DNA of 64,000 nucleotides, from NCBI GenBank assembly GCA_014382245.1, contig JACNKC010000115.1:1-64000 (forward strand), written 5' to 3'. Positions 11,374 through 20,549 of the stretch are shown piece by piece. A program made the translations under genes and the position numbers. The notes under the pieces were generated by a model. The model saw nothing but the letters and a program-made list of their open reading frames with translations. It had not been told where the DNA came from and ran no database searches. This DNA is from Pseudomonadota bacterium (GTDB taxonomy: Bacteria > Desulfobacterota > Binatia > UBA1149). Positions within the stretch are counted from its first letter, which is position 1, and every line of letters begins with the position of its first letter.

Positions 11374-12087
11374 ATGCTGACCGCTGACAAGGGATTGGGC
11401 GCTGCCGGCCGCGGGCCGGGTTTCAGTTGGGGCTTCGGCGGCCGCGAAACCGGGCTACCCTCCGGCTTGCTGACGGCCAGGCAGGTGCACGGTCGCCGCG
11501 TGGTGGAGCTGCCCGCGGCGCCGGCGGGAACAGCACGGGCTCCGGGTGGCCATGCAATCGAGGCCGACGGGCTGGTGAGCAGGGGCGGGTCGATAGTGGC
11601 GGTGCGGACTGCCGACTGCGTGCCCCTGCTCATGCTGGCCGACGTTGCTGGAGAGGCTGGCAACGAAGCCACGGCTGGTGTCGACAGAAGGCCATGGGCG
11701 GCGGCCGTGCACGCCGGCTGGAGGGGCAGCCTGGCCGGCATCGTTGACGCCGCGGTAGAGCACGCGCTGGCCAGCGGCTACCGGGCTTCGTCGCTGCGGG
11801 TGGTTCTGGGTCCATCGGTGGGGCCGTGCTGCTACGAGGTATCGGCTGAGCTGGTAGAGCGTTTCAGCTCTGCGGGCATGGCCACTACCACCACTGCTGT
11901 CGGTCAACCGGCCATCGATCTCCGGGCCATTAACACCGCCCGTCTCGTGGCCATGGGCGTGAGAGCGTCGCGTATAGAATCAACGGGACCCTGTACCTGC
12001 TGCCACGCCGAGGGCTACTACTCGGTGAGGGCCGATCGCGCCGAACAGGGCCGGCAGTTGAGCTGGATAGGTTGGGCCGAGGGCTAG
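11374..12087 (+). CDS. pgeF: Polyphenol oxidase/purine nucleoside phosphorylase, laccase-domain (YfiH) family
   Basis: ARQVHG, RTADCVPLLMLAD, AAVHAGWRGSLAGI, CTCCHAEGYYSVRAD. Confidence 0.9.
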   Translation: MLTADKGLGAAGRGPGFSWGFGGRETGLPSGLLTARQVHGRRVVELPAAPAGTARAPGGHAIEADGLVSRGGSIVAVRTADCVPLLMLADVAGEAGNEATAGVDRRPWAAAVHAGWRGSLAGIVDAAVEHALASGYRASSLRVVLGPSVGPCCYEVSAELVERFSSAGMATTTTAVGQPAIDLRAINTARLVAMGVRASRIESTGPCTCCHAEGYYSVRADRAEQGRQLSWIGWAEG

Positions 12088-12105
12088 TCGGCTGCGCAGC
12101 GGGCC

Positions 12106-12453
12106 GTGTTGGTGTACACTGGGGGGGCCGTGAAACGATTACGCCCAGTTGTAGTAAGGCCTGCTGTTGTCGCCCTGCTGACGGCACTGCTGCTGTCAGC
12201 GCCGTTGTTACCGGCGCTGAGCCCCATGCACGCGATGGCTGGCTCCAGTTCGTCTGAAGCCGGCGCTTACGAGGACACGGATTCACAGCCGCTCAAGCTT
12301 GTGTACTACCTCGTTTACCCGGTGGGTAAGTTGATCGAGCTGCTGGTGTTCAAGCCCATACAATTCGTGGGATCGTGGATGACCGGCGAGCGCGAAGAGC
12401 CTGACCCCGCCAGCACAAAGACAATTGGGCCCAGGGCGATGCCCTCGCGCTGA
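12106..12453 (+). CDS. Hypothetical small secreted/membrane protein
   Basis: 115 aa ORF with signal-like N-terminus and KLVYYLVYPVGKLIELLVFKPIQFVGSWM. Confidence 0.55.
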   Translation: MLVYTGGAVKRLRPVVVRPAVVALLTALLLSAPLLPALSPMHAMAGSSSSEAGAYEDTDSQPLKLVYYLVYPVGKLIELLVFKPIQFVGSWMTGEREEPDPASTKTIGPRAMPSR

Positions 12454-12474
12454 TCGGGTCGACTTCTCCCAGGC

Positions 12475-12519
12475 GATTCTATCCGGGTCGATTCTGTCCG
12501 GGTCGATTCTGTCCGTGTC
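12475..12519. repeat. 15-bp tandem repeat, 3 copies
   Basis: GATTCTATCCGGGTC / GATTCTGTCCGGGTC / GATTCTGTCCGTGTC back to back, running into the pcrA stop codon. Confidence 0.85.
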
Positions 12520-14779
12520 AGACCGCCTCGAGCTTGGCGAATTTTACCACCAGGCGCTTGAGGCCAACCTGGTCGAAGCGCACCTCGACTTTTTCTGAGT
12601 CGCCGCTTCCCGAGCAACTCGACACGCGACCGGCTCCGAACATGGGGTGCACGACCCTGGCGCCCTCGGCCCAGGTCTGCTGGGCGTAAGAGCGGCCGGC
12701 CGGCGTGGTGTCGGACCGGGCGTTCTGCTTGCGCGCCCCGCTATAGCCCTGTCCGCCATAAGCCTGGGCACCCTTACTTGCCGACATTCCGCCGCGAGTA
12801 CTGCTTTGCCGGGTGACGATTCTTTCCACCACGGCTGCAGGCAGCTCATCGAGGAATCTTGATGGCAGGTTTTCCTGCAGAGTGCCGTACAGGCTGCGCC
12901 TACTGGCGTGAAGCAATGACAGCTGGCGGCGGGCGCGGGTGACGCCCACGTAACAAAGCCTGCGCTCTTCTTCCAGGCCGCGCCCGTCCTCGGCCATGGA
13001 GCGCGCGTGCGGAAAGACGCCCTCTTCGGCACCGGCGATGAACACGCGGTCAAACTCCAGCCCCTTGGAGTTGTGCAAGGTCATCAGTGTCACGTGGCCA
13101 CCTTGCTCCTCGTAGTTGTCGACGTCGGCGTTGAGAGCCAGTCGTTCGAGAAAAGTAGCCAACGCTCCTAGTACGGGATCGGAGCGGGTGGGGTCCGCGT
13201 CGTCAGCGTTATCGTCAGCATCGGCGAACTCGCGTTCGTCGTATTCCTCGTCGAACTCCTGGCTGACGGTCAGCAGTTCGTGCACGTTTTCAATGCGGCT
13301 GTCGGCGTCTTCTCCGTCGTGGTCGTGCAGGTGGTCCTCGTAGGAGGTGTCTTCCAGTATGGCTTCGAGCAGCGGCGTTACCGCGGCCCTGTTCATGGCC
13401 AGCCAACGCCGGGCGAGTACTCGGAAGTCGTTGAGCCGACGCCGTGGCGCGGGCGAAACGAACGACAAGGGATCGCTGCCTTCGAGCAAATCCCAGGCCG
13501 TGCCGTCACGATTGCGCGCCTCCACTATCAGCCGTTCCCAGGTCGTACGGCCAATGCCCCTCGTGGGCACGTTTATAACCCGCGCGAGGCTGATCTCGTC
13601 GCGGGGGTTGGCAATGAAGCGCAGGTAGGCAACGAGGTCCTTGATTTCGCGACGTTCGTAGAAGCGTGTGCCTCCGACGATCACGTAGCGGATGCGGGAG
13701 CGCACGAGTTCTTCTTCTATGGCCCGCGACTGGGCGTTGGTGCGGTAGAACACGGCCACGTCACCGGGGTCGCCCTCTGCCGCCTGGGCCACTATGTAGC
13801 GTGCCTCGTCGCGTTCGTCGGTGGTGGTCACCACGTGCACTTTCCGTCCCGCGGTGGCATCGGTCCACAGTTGCTTGTCCTTGCGGTCGCCGTTGTTGGC
13901 TATCACCCCGTGCGCCGCTGCCACTATGTTGCCGCTGGAGCGGTAGTTCTGTTCGAGCCTCACGACTTCGGCGCCGGCAAAGTCGCGCTCGAACTCCAGT
14001 ATGTTGCGCAGGCAGGCTCCCCTCCACGCGTAGATACTCTGGTCGTCGTCACCCACCACGCAGAGGTTGCCGTGGCCACCGGCGAGTCGCGACACCAGCA
14101 GGTACTGGGCGTGGTTGGTGTCCTGGTACTCGTCTACCAGTACGTAACGAAAACGCTGCTGGTAACGCTCGAGCAGTCCCGGCGCACCGCGAAACAATTC
14201 GAGCACCCGTGTTATGAGATCGCCGAAGTCCATGGCGTCGAGTGCGCGCAGGCGTCTTTCGTAGGCGGCGTAAAGCGGCACCAGGTCGTCGAAGGCGCCG
14301 CGGGCTTCTTCGTCGGCCGGGCTGCGGGCCTCGTGCTTGGCGTTTTCTATGAAGTTGCGCAGGGTTTCGGGCCTCAGTACGGCGGGGTCCAGCCTGGCGT
14401 CGGTTATTACGTCACGCGCGATTTTGAGCTGGTCGTCTCCGTCCATGATCGTAAAGGATCGGGAGCAGCCCAGTTCTTCGCAGTGTCGGCGCAGCAGGCG
14501 CGCCCCCATGCCGTGAAACGTGCCCACCCACAGCTCGTCGGCGGTGTCGCCCACCATTGCGCGGCAGCGCTCCACCAGTTCGCGGGCGGCCTTGTTGGTG
14601 AAGGTAACGGCCAGGATCTCCCAGGGACGGGCCCGGCCCTCTTCGAGCAGGCGCGCTATGCGGTGCACGAGGACGCGGGTTTTTCCGCTGCCCGCGCCGG
14701 CCAGGATGAGCAGGGGGCCGTCGTTGTGCTCGGCGGCTTCGCGCTGGGCCGGGTTAAGGCTGTCGAGATCAAGTGGCAT
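12518..14779 (-). CDS. pcrA: UvrD/PcrA-type SF1 DNA helicase
   Basis: LNPAQREAAEHNDGPLLILAGAGSGKTRVL, VDEYQDTNHAQY, GDDDQSIYAWRGA, TLMTLHNSKGLEF, YVGVTRARR. Confidence 0.96.
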   Translation of the reverse strand: MPLDLDSLNPAQREAAEHNDGPLLILAGAGSGKTRVLVHRIARLLEEGRARPWEILAVTFTNKAARELVERCRAMVGDTADELWVGTFHGMGARLLRRHCEELGCSRSFTIMDGDDQLKIARDVITDARLDPAVLRPETLRNFIENAKHEARSPADEEARGAFDDLVPLYAAYERRLRALDAMDFGDLITRVLELFRGAPGLLERYQQRFRYVLVDEYQDTNHAQYLLVSRLAGGHGNLCVVGDDDQSIYAWRGACLRNILEFERDFAGAEVVRLEQNYRSSGNIVAAAHGVIANNGDRKDKQLWTDATAGRKVHVVTTTDERDEARYIVAQAAEGDPGDVAVFYRTNAQSRAIEEELVRSRIRYVIVGGTRFYERREIKDLVAYLRFIANPRDEISLARVINVPTRGIGRTTWERLIVEARNRDGTAWDLLEGSDPLSFVSPAPRRRLNDFRVLARRWLAMNRAAVTPLLEAILEDTSYEDHLHDHDGEDADSRIENVHELLTVSQEFDEEYDEREFADADDNADDADPTRSDPVLGALATFLERLALNADVDNYEEQGGHVTLMTLHNSKGLEFDRVFIAGAEEGVFPHARSMAEDGRGLEEERRLCYVGVTRARRQLSLLHASRRSLYGTLQENLPSRFLDELPAAVVERIVTRQSSTRGGMSASKGAQAYGGQGYSGARKQNARSDTTPAGRSYAQQTWAEGARVVHPMFGAGRVSSCSGSGDSEKVEVRFDQVGLKRLVVKFAKLEAV

Positions 14780-14872
14780 CGTTGGCCGGGGAGCCGCCCC
14801 TAGGGCATTCTTCCCGGGGCACTGTGCCCGAGGCCCGGGCTGTCCTCAAGTGCTGCCCGCGCTTTATCCTTC

Positions 14873-15532
14873 ATGGCGAAGTATCAACACCACGACGCGG
14901 CCTGGCGAAGGGCAAAAGACGAGGGGCTGCGATCCCGGGCGGCTCTCAAGTTGCGTGAGATTGACGGCAAGTTCCGTATTTTTCGTCGCGGAGGCAGGGT
15001 GCTCGACCTGGGCTGCTGGCCCGGGGGGTGGCTGCAGGTGGCCGCCGCGGCCGTGGGTGGGGGTGGGCGGGTTGTGGGAGTTGACCTGCTGGCCGTGGAC
15101 GAACTCGAGATCGCCAACGTCGTCACCCTGGTTGGCGATCTCGCCGACGAAGCCGTCTGCCGGGAGGTGCTCGAGGAACTGGGCGGAACCGCTGACCTGG
15201 TGTTGAGCGACATGTCGCCTTCGCTGAGCGGCGTGCGTGCCGCCGACCGAGCGCGGCACGAGCGCCTGGTCGAACTTGCGATAGACGTTGCCGGCAGGAC
15301 TCTATCGCGGGGCGGCGTACTGGTCGTGAAATTGTTCGCCGACATTCCACAGGAAATAACGGCCGGCCTGCGCACGGATTTTGGCAAGGTGTCGCGCTTC
15401 AAGCCGCCCACCACGAGGAAGGGTTCGCGGGAGATTTACCTGGTGGCGCGCGGGTATCGAAAACCGCGCGAAGCCGCCCCGCCTGGCGCCGGGACACTCG
15501 CTGATGAACGCGGGGATACAAAGGTGCCGTAG
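14873..15532 (+). CDS. rlmE: 23S rRNA (uridine-2'-O-)-methyltransferase RlmE/FtsJ
   Basis: RSRAALKLREID, VLDLGCWPGGWLQV, SDMSPSLSG, VVKLF, RKGSREIYLVARGY (K-D-K-E pattern). Confidence 0.9.
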   Translation: MAKYQHHDAAWRRAKDEGLRSRAALKLREIDGKFRIFRRGGRVLDLGCWPGGWLQVAAAAVGGGGRVVGVDLLAVDELEIANVVTLVGDLADEAVCREVLEELGGTADLVLSDMSPSLSGVRAADRARHERLVELAIDVAGRTLSRGGVLVVKLFADIPQEITAGLRTDFGKVSRFKPPTTRKGSREIYLVARGYRKPREAAPPGAGTLADERGDTKVP

Positions 15533-16404
15533 TGGGCAGTATAGAAGTACTGAGGACGGTAGCCCCGGTCTTTCTGCTCGCCGGCGTGGGGTGGGGCCTG
15601 GCACACTGGCGCAGGCTATCGATAGACACGCTCACCGAGGTGGTCATGTACATCGGCGCTCCCTGCCTGGTGTTCTCATCGCTATCGAGCGGTACAGTTC
15701 ACGCGGCCGAGACGGGCACACTGGTGGGCGCCTGCCTGGTCATGGTCGGCGGCACGGCACTGGTGGCCAGGCTGTTGTTCGCCGCCTCGGGTAGCCGTCC
15801 GGGCCCCTACCTTCTGCCGGCCATGTTCATGAACGCCGGCAACATGCTGTTACCCCTGTGCCTGTTCGCGTTCGGCGACGAGGGGTTGGTGCGCGGGGTT
15901 ATAGTGTTCGCGACGATGTCGGTTTTGATGAGTTCGCTCGGTGTCTACGTGGCGGGCGGCAAGCGGCCGGGCGAAGTTTTTCGCCTTCCCTACATTTACG
16001 CGGCTGTTGCTGGACTGGCGGCGGGCTGGACCGGCGTCGAGTTGCCCGAGCCCGTGCGGAGGTCGGTCACGCTGCTGGGCGACCTGGCGATCCCGCTTAT
16101 GCTGCTGGCTCTCGGTGCGCGCTTGCAGCAGCAGGCCGTACCCTCGCTGAAAGGACCGCTTCTGGCCACCGCCGCGCGCATGGGCGGTGGCTACCTCGTG
16201 GCGTTGCTCTTTGTCTGGGTCACCGGCGTGGACGGGGTGACCCGCAGCGTGCTCATGCTGGTGTCGGTAATGCCATCGGCTGTAATAAACTTTGTCTTTG
16301 CCCAGAAGTATGGCGACGCCGCTACCGAGGTAGCGGCTACCGTTTTCGTGAGCACCCTGGTGTCACTCGTTGCCATCCCGCTGGTGCTGGCCTTCGGGCT
16401 CTGA
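15532..16404 (+). CDS. AEC (auxin efflux carrier) family transporter
   Basis: 290 aa multi-TM; PVFLLAGVGWGLAHWRRLSIDTLTEVVMYIGAPCLVFSSL...MFMNAGNMLLPLCLFAFGDEG; GTG start overlaps the rlmE stop. Confidence 0.85.
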   Translation: MGSIEVLRTVAPVFLLAGVGWGLAHWRRLSIDTLTEVVMYIGAPCLVFSSLSSGTVHAAETGTLVGACLVMVGGTALVARLLFAASGSRPGPYLLPAMFMNAGNMLLPLCLFAFGDEGLVRGVIVFATMSVLMSSLGVYVAGGKRPGEVFRLPYIYAAVAGLAAGWTGVELPEPVRRSVTLLGDLAIPLMLLALGARLQQQAVPSLKGPLLATAARMGGGYLVALLFVWVTGVDGVTRSVLMLVSVMPSAVINFVFAQKYGDAATEVAATVFVSTLVSLVAIPLVLAFGL

Positions 16405-16479
16405 AAGCAGCGCCGCCCTTTATTAGCGGGGCCAATCCCGCCCTCTGGCGCAAGCGGGCAACAGCCCGTATCATGCACG

Positions 16480-17985
16480 GTGGCCATGAGTAGTATCAAA
16501 AGCTTTGCCCTGTCCTTGTCCAGCTGCCTGCTGGTGTTGTCAGCCGCGTTGTTACCAGTCACCCTGTTGCCTGCCCCGGCGATGGCCCAGGAGCCGCCGG
16601 CCGTTCGCACCGGGATAGAAGAAGTGGCAGCTACCGTTGGTTCCAAGGCCGGTGTCCAGGCCCTCCGCCGGGCGGCGACAGCCCGGGCCAGCAGTCGGGC
16701 GGTCGAACTGCTGTCGCGCTACGTACGCATCGACACCGTAAATCCACCGGGCAACGAGTCGCGTGGTGCACATTTTCTCGCGTCGGTACTTGAAGAGTCG
16801 GGCATAAACGCACGAGTGTTCGAGTCGCGTCCCGGCAGGGGCAACGTATACGCGCGCTTGCGAGGCGACGGCAGCCGGCGGCCGGTAATCCTGTTGAGTC
16901 ACATTGACGTGGTTCCAGCTGATCCCGGGCAGTGGAGCGTTCCCCCCTTCGAGGCCGTCGTCAAGGACGGGTCGCTCTACGGGCGCGGGGTGCTCGACTG
17001 CAAGGGCATCACCACCATACAGTTGCTTGCCATGCTGGCCCTGAAGGAGTCGGGCACAACCTTGTCGCGGGACATTATCTTCCTGGCCACGGCAGACGAG
17101 GAAACCGGCGGTCGCCTGGGTGCCGCTTGGATGCTTGATAACCACTACGACCTGCTCGGCGATGCCGAGTTCGTACTCAACGAGGGTGGGTTCATTCACC
17201 GCGACCCGGGCAAACCGGTGGTGTTCAAGCTCGGCGTGGCCGAAAAGAGCCCGTGCTGGTTTCGCGTGACAGCCACCGGCGAGCCCGGGCACGGTTCGCG
17301 ACCCGCCGCCGAGACGGCGGTCACGAGGCTCGTAGACGCGTTGGCCAAGCTTACTGCACGCGAGAAAAAGATCGAGGTTGGCCCGGTAGTGGCCGGTTAT
17401 TACGCGGCCTACGCGGCCTTGGACGAAGAGCGCGCCCGGCAGTATCGCCAGCTGGAGCGTTCCCTGGAGTCAGTCGAGTTCAGGGACTGGTTCATGGCCG
17501 ATCCGGCCGCGGCCGCGCTGGTGACCAACACCGTGGCGCCCACGATGCTCGAGGCTTCGGTCAAGACCAATATCATCCCGGCGACCGCGACCGCCCAGGT
17601 AGACAGCCGCCTGTTGCCCGGTCACGACTGCGTTTCGTTTTTGTCAGAGCTTCGCCAGGCCGTCGGTGGGCCAAACGTCCGGATAGAACCCATCCTCAGC
17701 TTCGCGTCGACCCAGTCGCCGATGAACAACGAGTTGACCGAGGCGGTCGAACGGGTGGCCGCCACAATGGACGAGCGGGCGATAGTGCTGCCCGCCCTGC
17801 TGGGCGGTTTTACCGACAGCCACTATTTCAGGGAGAAGGGTATCCACGCCTACGGCATGGTTCCACTGGAAACTTCGCCCGAGGAACGTTCAACCCTGCA
17901 CGGTCCCGACGAGCGCATTTCAGTATCGTCGTTGCAGGATGCTGTCGGGCGCATGGTCAAGCTGTTGCTTGAACTCGGCGGCTGA
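16480..17985 (+). CDS. M20 family metallopeptidase (secreted)
   Basis: Signal peptide; VILLSHIDVVPADPGQWSVPPFEAVVKDGSLYGRGVLDCKG, ATADEETGG. Confidence 0.92.
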   Translation: MAMSSIKSFALSLSSCLLVLSAALLPVTLLPAPAMAQEPPAVRTGIEEVAATVGSKAGVQALRRAATARASSRAVELLSRYVRIDTVNPPGNESRGAHFLASVLEESGINARVFESRPGRGNVYARLRGDGSRRPVILLSHIDVVPADPGQWSVPPFEAVVKDGSLYGRGVLDCKGITTIQLLAMLALKESGTTLSRDIIFLATADEETGGRLGAAWMLDNHYDLLGDAEFVLNEGGFIHRDPGKPVVFKLGVAEKSPCWFRVTATGEPGHGSRPAAETAVTRLVDALAKLTAREKKIEVGPVVAGYYAAYAALDEERARQYRQLERSLESVEFRDWFMADPAAAALVTNTVAPTMLEASVKTNIIPATATAQVDSRLLPGHDCVSFLSELRQAVGGPNVRIEPILSFASTQSPMNNELTEAVERVAATMDERAIVLPALLGGFTDSHYFREKGIHAYGMVPLETSPEERSTLHGPDERISVSSLQDAVGRMVKLLLELGG

Positions 17986-18085
17986 CGGCGTTAGCCGGGC
18001 TGGTCCGCAAGCCCGCGGGGAACCGGGGCCTGTGCAGTAGCGGCCACGTTTCGGGCGTTGTCTGAAAATATAGTGCCGTGGTGTT

Positions 18086-18143
18086 TGCCCCCCGGGGGCA
18101 TTCGATAGTATCCTTGACTGATGGACCCGTGCTGTTGACGGGT
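18086..18143 (+). promoter_or_regulatory. Two hairpins in the leader of the 18204 gene
   Basis: TGCCCCC-C-GGGGGCA (18086-18100) and ACCCGT-GCTGTTG-ACGGGT (18125-18143). Confidence 0.35.
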
Positions 18144-18203
18144 GTCGGCTGGTCGAGGGACCGGTAGTGGTTGTGAGTGGAGAGATGAGGAGGCGGCAGG
18201 CTA

Positions 18204-19187
18204 ATGGCCGATTACGGCACCGGTTCTACGAGTTTTATGAAATCAGTTACGAGTTTCCTGGACGCACTGCGAAGCTTTGAGCGGGAAGCCGCCATGCTCG
18301 TGGGCAAGGCAGCTGGGGGTAAGCGGGGGCTGAATATCCCCGACCTGAATATTCCCGGGCTGAATCTGCCGGGCATGGGCCTCCTGGGCGCGGGTGTATC
18401 CACGGCGGCCGTGGCCAGCCTGAGGAGCTTGCTGTCGGGTAGCGCCGAGGGGAGAGCGAAGGCTTCGGCTGGGGGCCTGGGCCGCGCGGGCCTGCTGGCC
18501 CTGCTGGGACTGGCTGACCGTGATTCGCTGGAGGAGCTGAGCCGGGAGCTCGGTGACCTGGGCGGGCAGGTCAGCGAACTCAGGGAGCGCGAGCTTGCCA
18601 CTGTCGGTATTCTCGGCCAGCTCAGGGCGCGCACGGCTCGGTTTGAGTCGGCGGTTGACGGCCTGGCGAGGGTGCAGGGAAGAAGCTGTGCCGTGCAGGA
18701 TCGCAGGCAGAAAGACAGCGACGGCTTTCGTGAACTCGTGCAGTCGCGTGATGACCACGTCACCCGTCTTCTGCGCGACACCAGTGCCCAGCGTGCGCGA
18801 CTCGAACAACTCGACGCGCGCGTGGAGAGGCTGTCTACGGTCAGCCAGGCCGCCGGCGAGACGGTCACCGAAGACGGGCAGATGGCCGATCGCGTGGATG
18901 AAATCGATTCACGGCTTGGCGATTTTCGCAAGATACAAAGCAACGGGGCGCATCGTGTGGCCGAGAGCCTGGACCTCGTACGCGAGCGGCTCAGTCGGCT
19001 GGAGGCGAGAACCGCCGAGGTGTCTCGCGAGGCGCGCATCAAGACCGGTCGCCTGGACGCGCTGGCCAGGCACGTCGCGGTGGTGGACGGCCGATTAGCC
19101 AGCGCCATCGGCAAGCAGGCAGACACGCCGAGGCCGCTGCGGCGGACTGAGCCGGCCAGCATAATGGTAGGAGAAAGGACACTGTGA
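18204..19187 (+). CDS. Coiled-coil protein of unknown function with LNIPG pentapeptide repeats
   Basis: 327 aa; LNIPD-LNIPG-LNLPG then long heptad-like helices; stop overlaps next gene start (GTGA). Confidence 0.75.
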   Translation: MADYGTGSTSFMKSVTSFLDALRSFEREAAMLVGKAAGGKRGLNIPDLNIPGLNLPGMGLLGAGVSTAAVASLRSLLSGSAEGRAKASAGGLGRAGLLALLGLADRDSLEELSRELGDLGGQVSELRERELATVGILGQLRARTARFESAVDGLARVQGRSCAVQDRRQKDSDGFRELVQSRDDHVTRLLRDTSAQRARLEQLDARVERLSTVSQAAGETVTEDGQMADRVDEIDSRLGDFRKIQSNGAHRVAESLDLVRERLSRLEARTAEVSREARIKTGRLDALARHVAVVDGRLASAIGKQADTPRPLRRTEPASIMVGERTL

Positions 19188-19720
19188 CGAGCCCAGTAAC
19201 GGGGGCGCTTGTCGCTGCCCTTCTTGTAGCGCTGTTGCTGCCCGGTTGTTTCAGTGACGAGCCGGTTGAAATGAAAATGCAGCCCGCCGTCGAGAAGCGT
19301 GAGGGAATGGCTTATTACGTGGGTGGCCCCACCTTTCTGCCCGACCGCTACGGACGGCTCAGGATAGCCCGCTTCAACGGTCCGGTACTCGACCCGGTGA
19401 ACCGTGGCCTGATGATTGGCGTTGAACGGCGCGATGACGACAGCTTCGAGTATCGCACCTGGATAGACGGCAGGATGGTCGCGCGCTCTTCGGGCTTTTT
19501 CGACGAAGGCGGGTTCATGTGGTTTACGGAGAGGGAACAGTTCAGCCCCGAAGGCATTCGCCTGAACAAGCAGGTGTTGACCTACGACGACGAACAGCAG
19601 GTCATGCACAGTCACGCGGAACACTTCGACGGAGAAGGCGCCGTCATTACTACCCTGGACCTGGACATTCCCTACACGCCCGAGCCGGACGACCTCGACG
19701 ACGGTAGCTCCGAAGAATAA
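19184..19720 (+). CDS. Putative lipoprotein of unknown function
   Basis: N-terminal lipobox-like LVALLLPGCFSDEP; 178 aa; overlaps upstream coiled-coil gene. Confidence 0.75.
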   Translation: MTSPVTGALVAALLVALLLPGCFSDEPVEMKMQPAVEKREGMAYYVGGPTFLPDRYGRLRIARFNGPVLDPVNRGLMIGVERRDDDSFEYRTWIDGRMVARSSGFFDEGGFMWFTEREQFSPEGIRLNKQVLTYDDEQQVMHSHAEHFDGEGAVITTLDLDIPYTPEPDDLDDGSSEE

Positions 19721-19741
19721 GCCCGAAGGGCGACTGTTGCC

Positions 19742-20542
19742 GTGCGCGTAGTACCCGTCCCCCAGCTCTTCGATAATTATGCCTACCTCGTCATAGACGA
19801 GCGGAGCTCTGAGGCTGGCGTTGTTGATGTTTCCGATGCGGGGCCGGTTGCCGAGGCGGCCGAGCGCGAGGGCGTGACCCTGGTCGCCGTAATGTCGACC
19901 CATCATCACCCCGACCACGTGGGCGGAAACATGGACCTGCTGGCAATGCAGCCCGAGGGCGCCATGCGGGTGTTTGGCTATGCCGGCGATGCCGAACGTA
20001 TTCCCGGAATCACCGACCCGCTCGACGACGGCCAGGACTTTGAGATGTGCAGAGCAGGTGGCTCGTCCGCAGTACGTGGCAAAGCTATTTTTATTCCTGC
20101 CCACACCCGTGGCCACATAGCCTACTGGTTTGCCGACGAATCGGCGGTGTTTACCGGCGATACCTTGTTCGCGGCCGGCTGCGGCAGGCTGTTCGAGGGA
20201 GACGCTGCGCAGATGAAAGCATCGCTTGAAAAACTCGCGAGCCTTCCTGACGATACCAGGGTCTACTTTGGCCACGAGTACACCCAGTCGAACCTGGCGT
20301 TCGCCCTGACTCTCGAGCCCGGCAACGAGCAACTGGTGAAGAAAGCCCGCGACGTCGAGTCGCTGCGGGCCCAGGACCTGCCTACCGTCCCGAGCACGAT
20401 AGCGGAGGAGAAACTCACCAACCCCTTCCTCAGGTCGGACAGCGAAGAGCTGCGCGCGTCGGTCACGGCACTGTCTGGGGAATCGCCGGTTGACGACGTC
20501 GCCGTCTTCGCTGCCACGCGCAGGCTCAAGGATAATTTCTAG
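19742..20542 (+). CDS. gloB: Hydroxyacylglutathione hydrolase (glyoxalase II)
   Basis: LFDNYAYLVID, STHHHPDHVGGN, FTGDTLFAAGCGRLFEG, YFGHEYTQSNLAFAL. Confidence 0.94.
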   Translation: MRVVPVPQLFDNYAYLVIDERSSEAGVVDVSDAGPVAEAAEREGVTLVAVMSTHHHPDHVGGNMDLLAMQPEGAMRVFGYAGDAERIPGITDPLDDGQDFEMCRAGGSSAVRGKAIFIPAHTRGHIAYWFADESAVFTGDTLFAAGCGRLFEGDAAQMKASLEKLASLPDDTRVYFGHEYTQSNLAFALTLEPGNEQLVKKARDVESLRAQDLPTVPSTIAEEKLTNPFLRSDSEELRASVTALSGESPVDDVAVFAATRRLKDNF

Positions 20543-20549
20543 GCCGCTG

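Noticed and set aside
13280-14803. 507 aa plus-strand ORF opposite pcrA
   Set aside because: Antisense to a helicase with all SF1 motifs; no independent domain evidence.
18212-20332. 706 aa minus-strand ORF opposite the coiled-coil/lipoprotein/gloB genes
   Set aside because: Shadow ORF in GC-rich DNA; the plus strand carries gloB and two coupled genes, and the antisense translation shows no recognisable domains.
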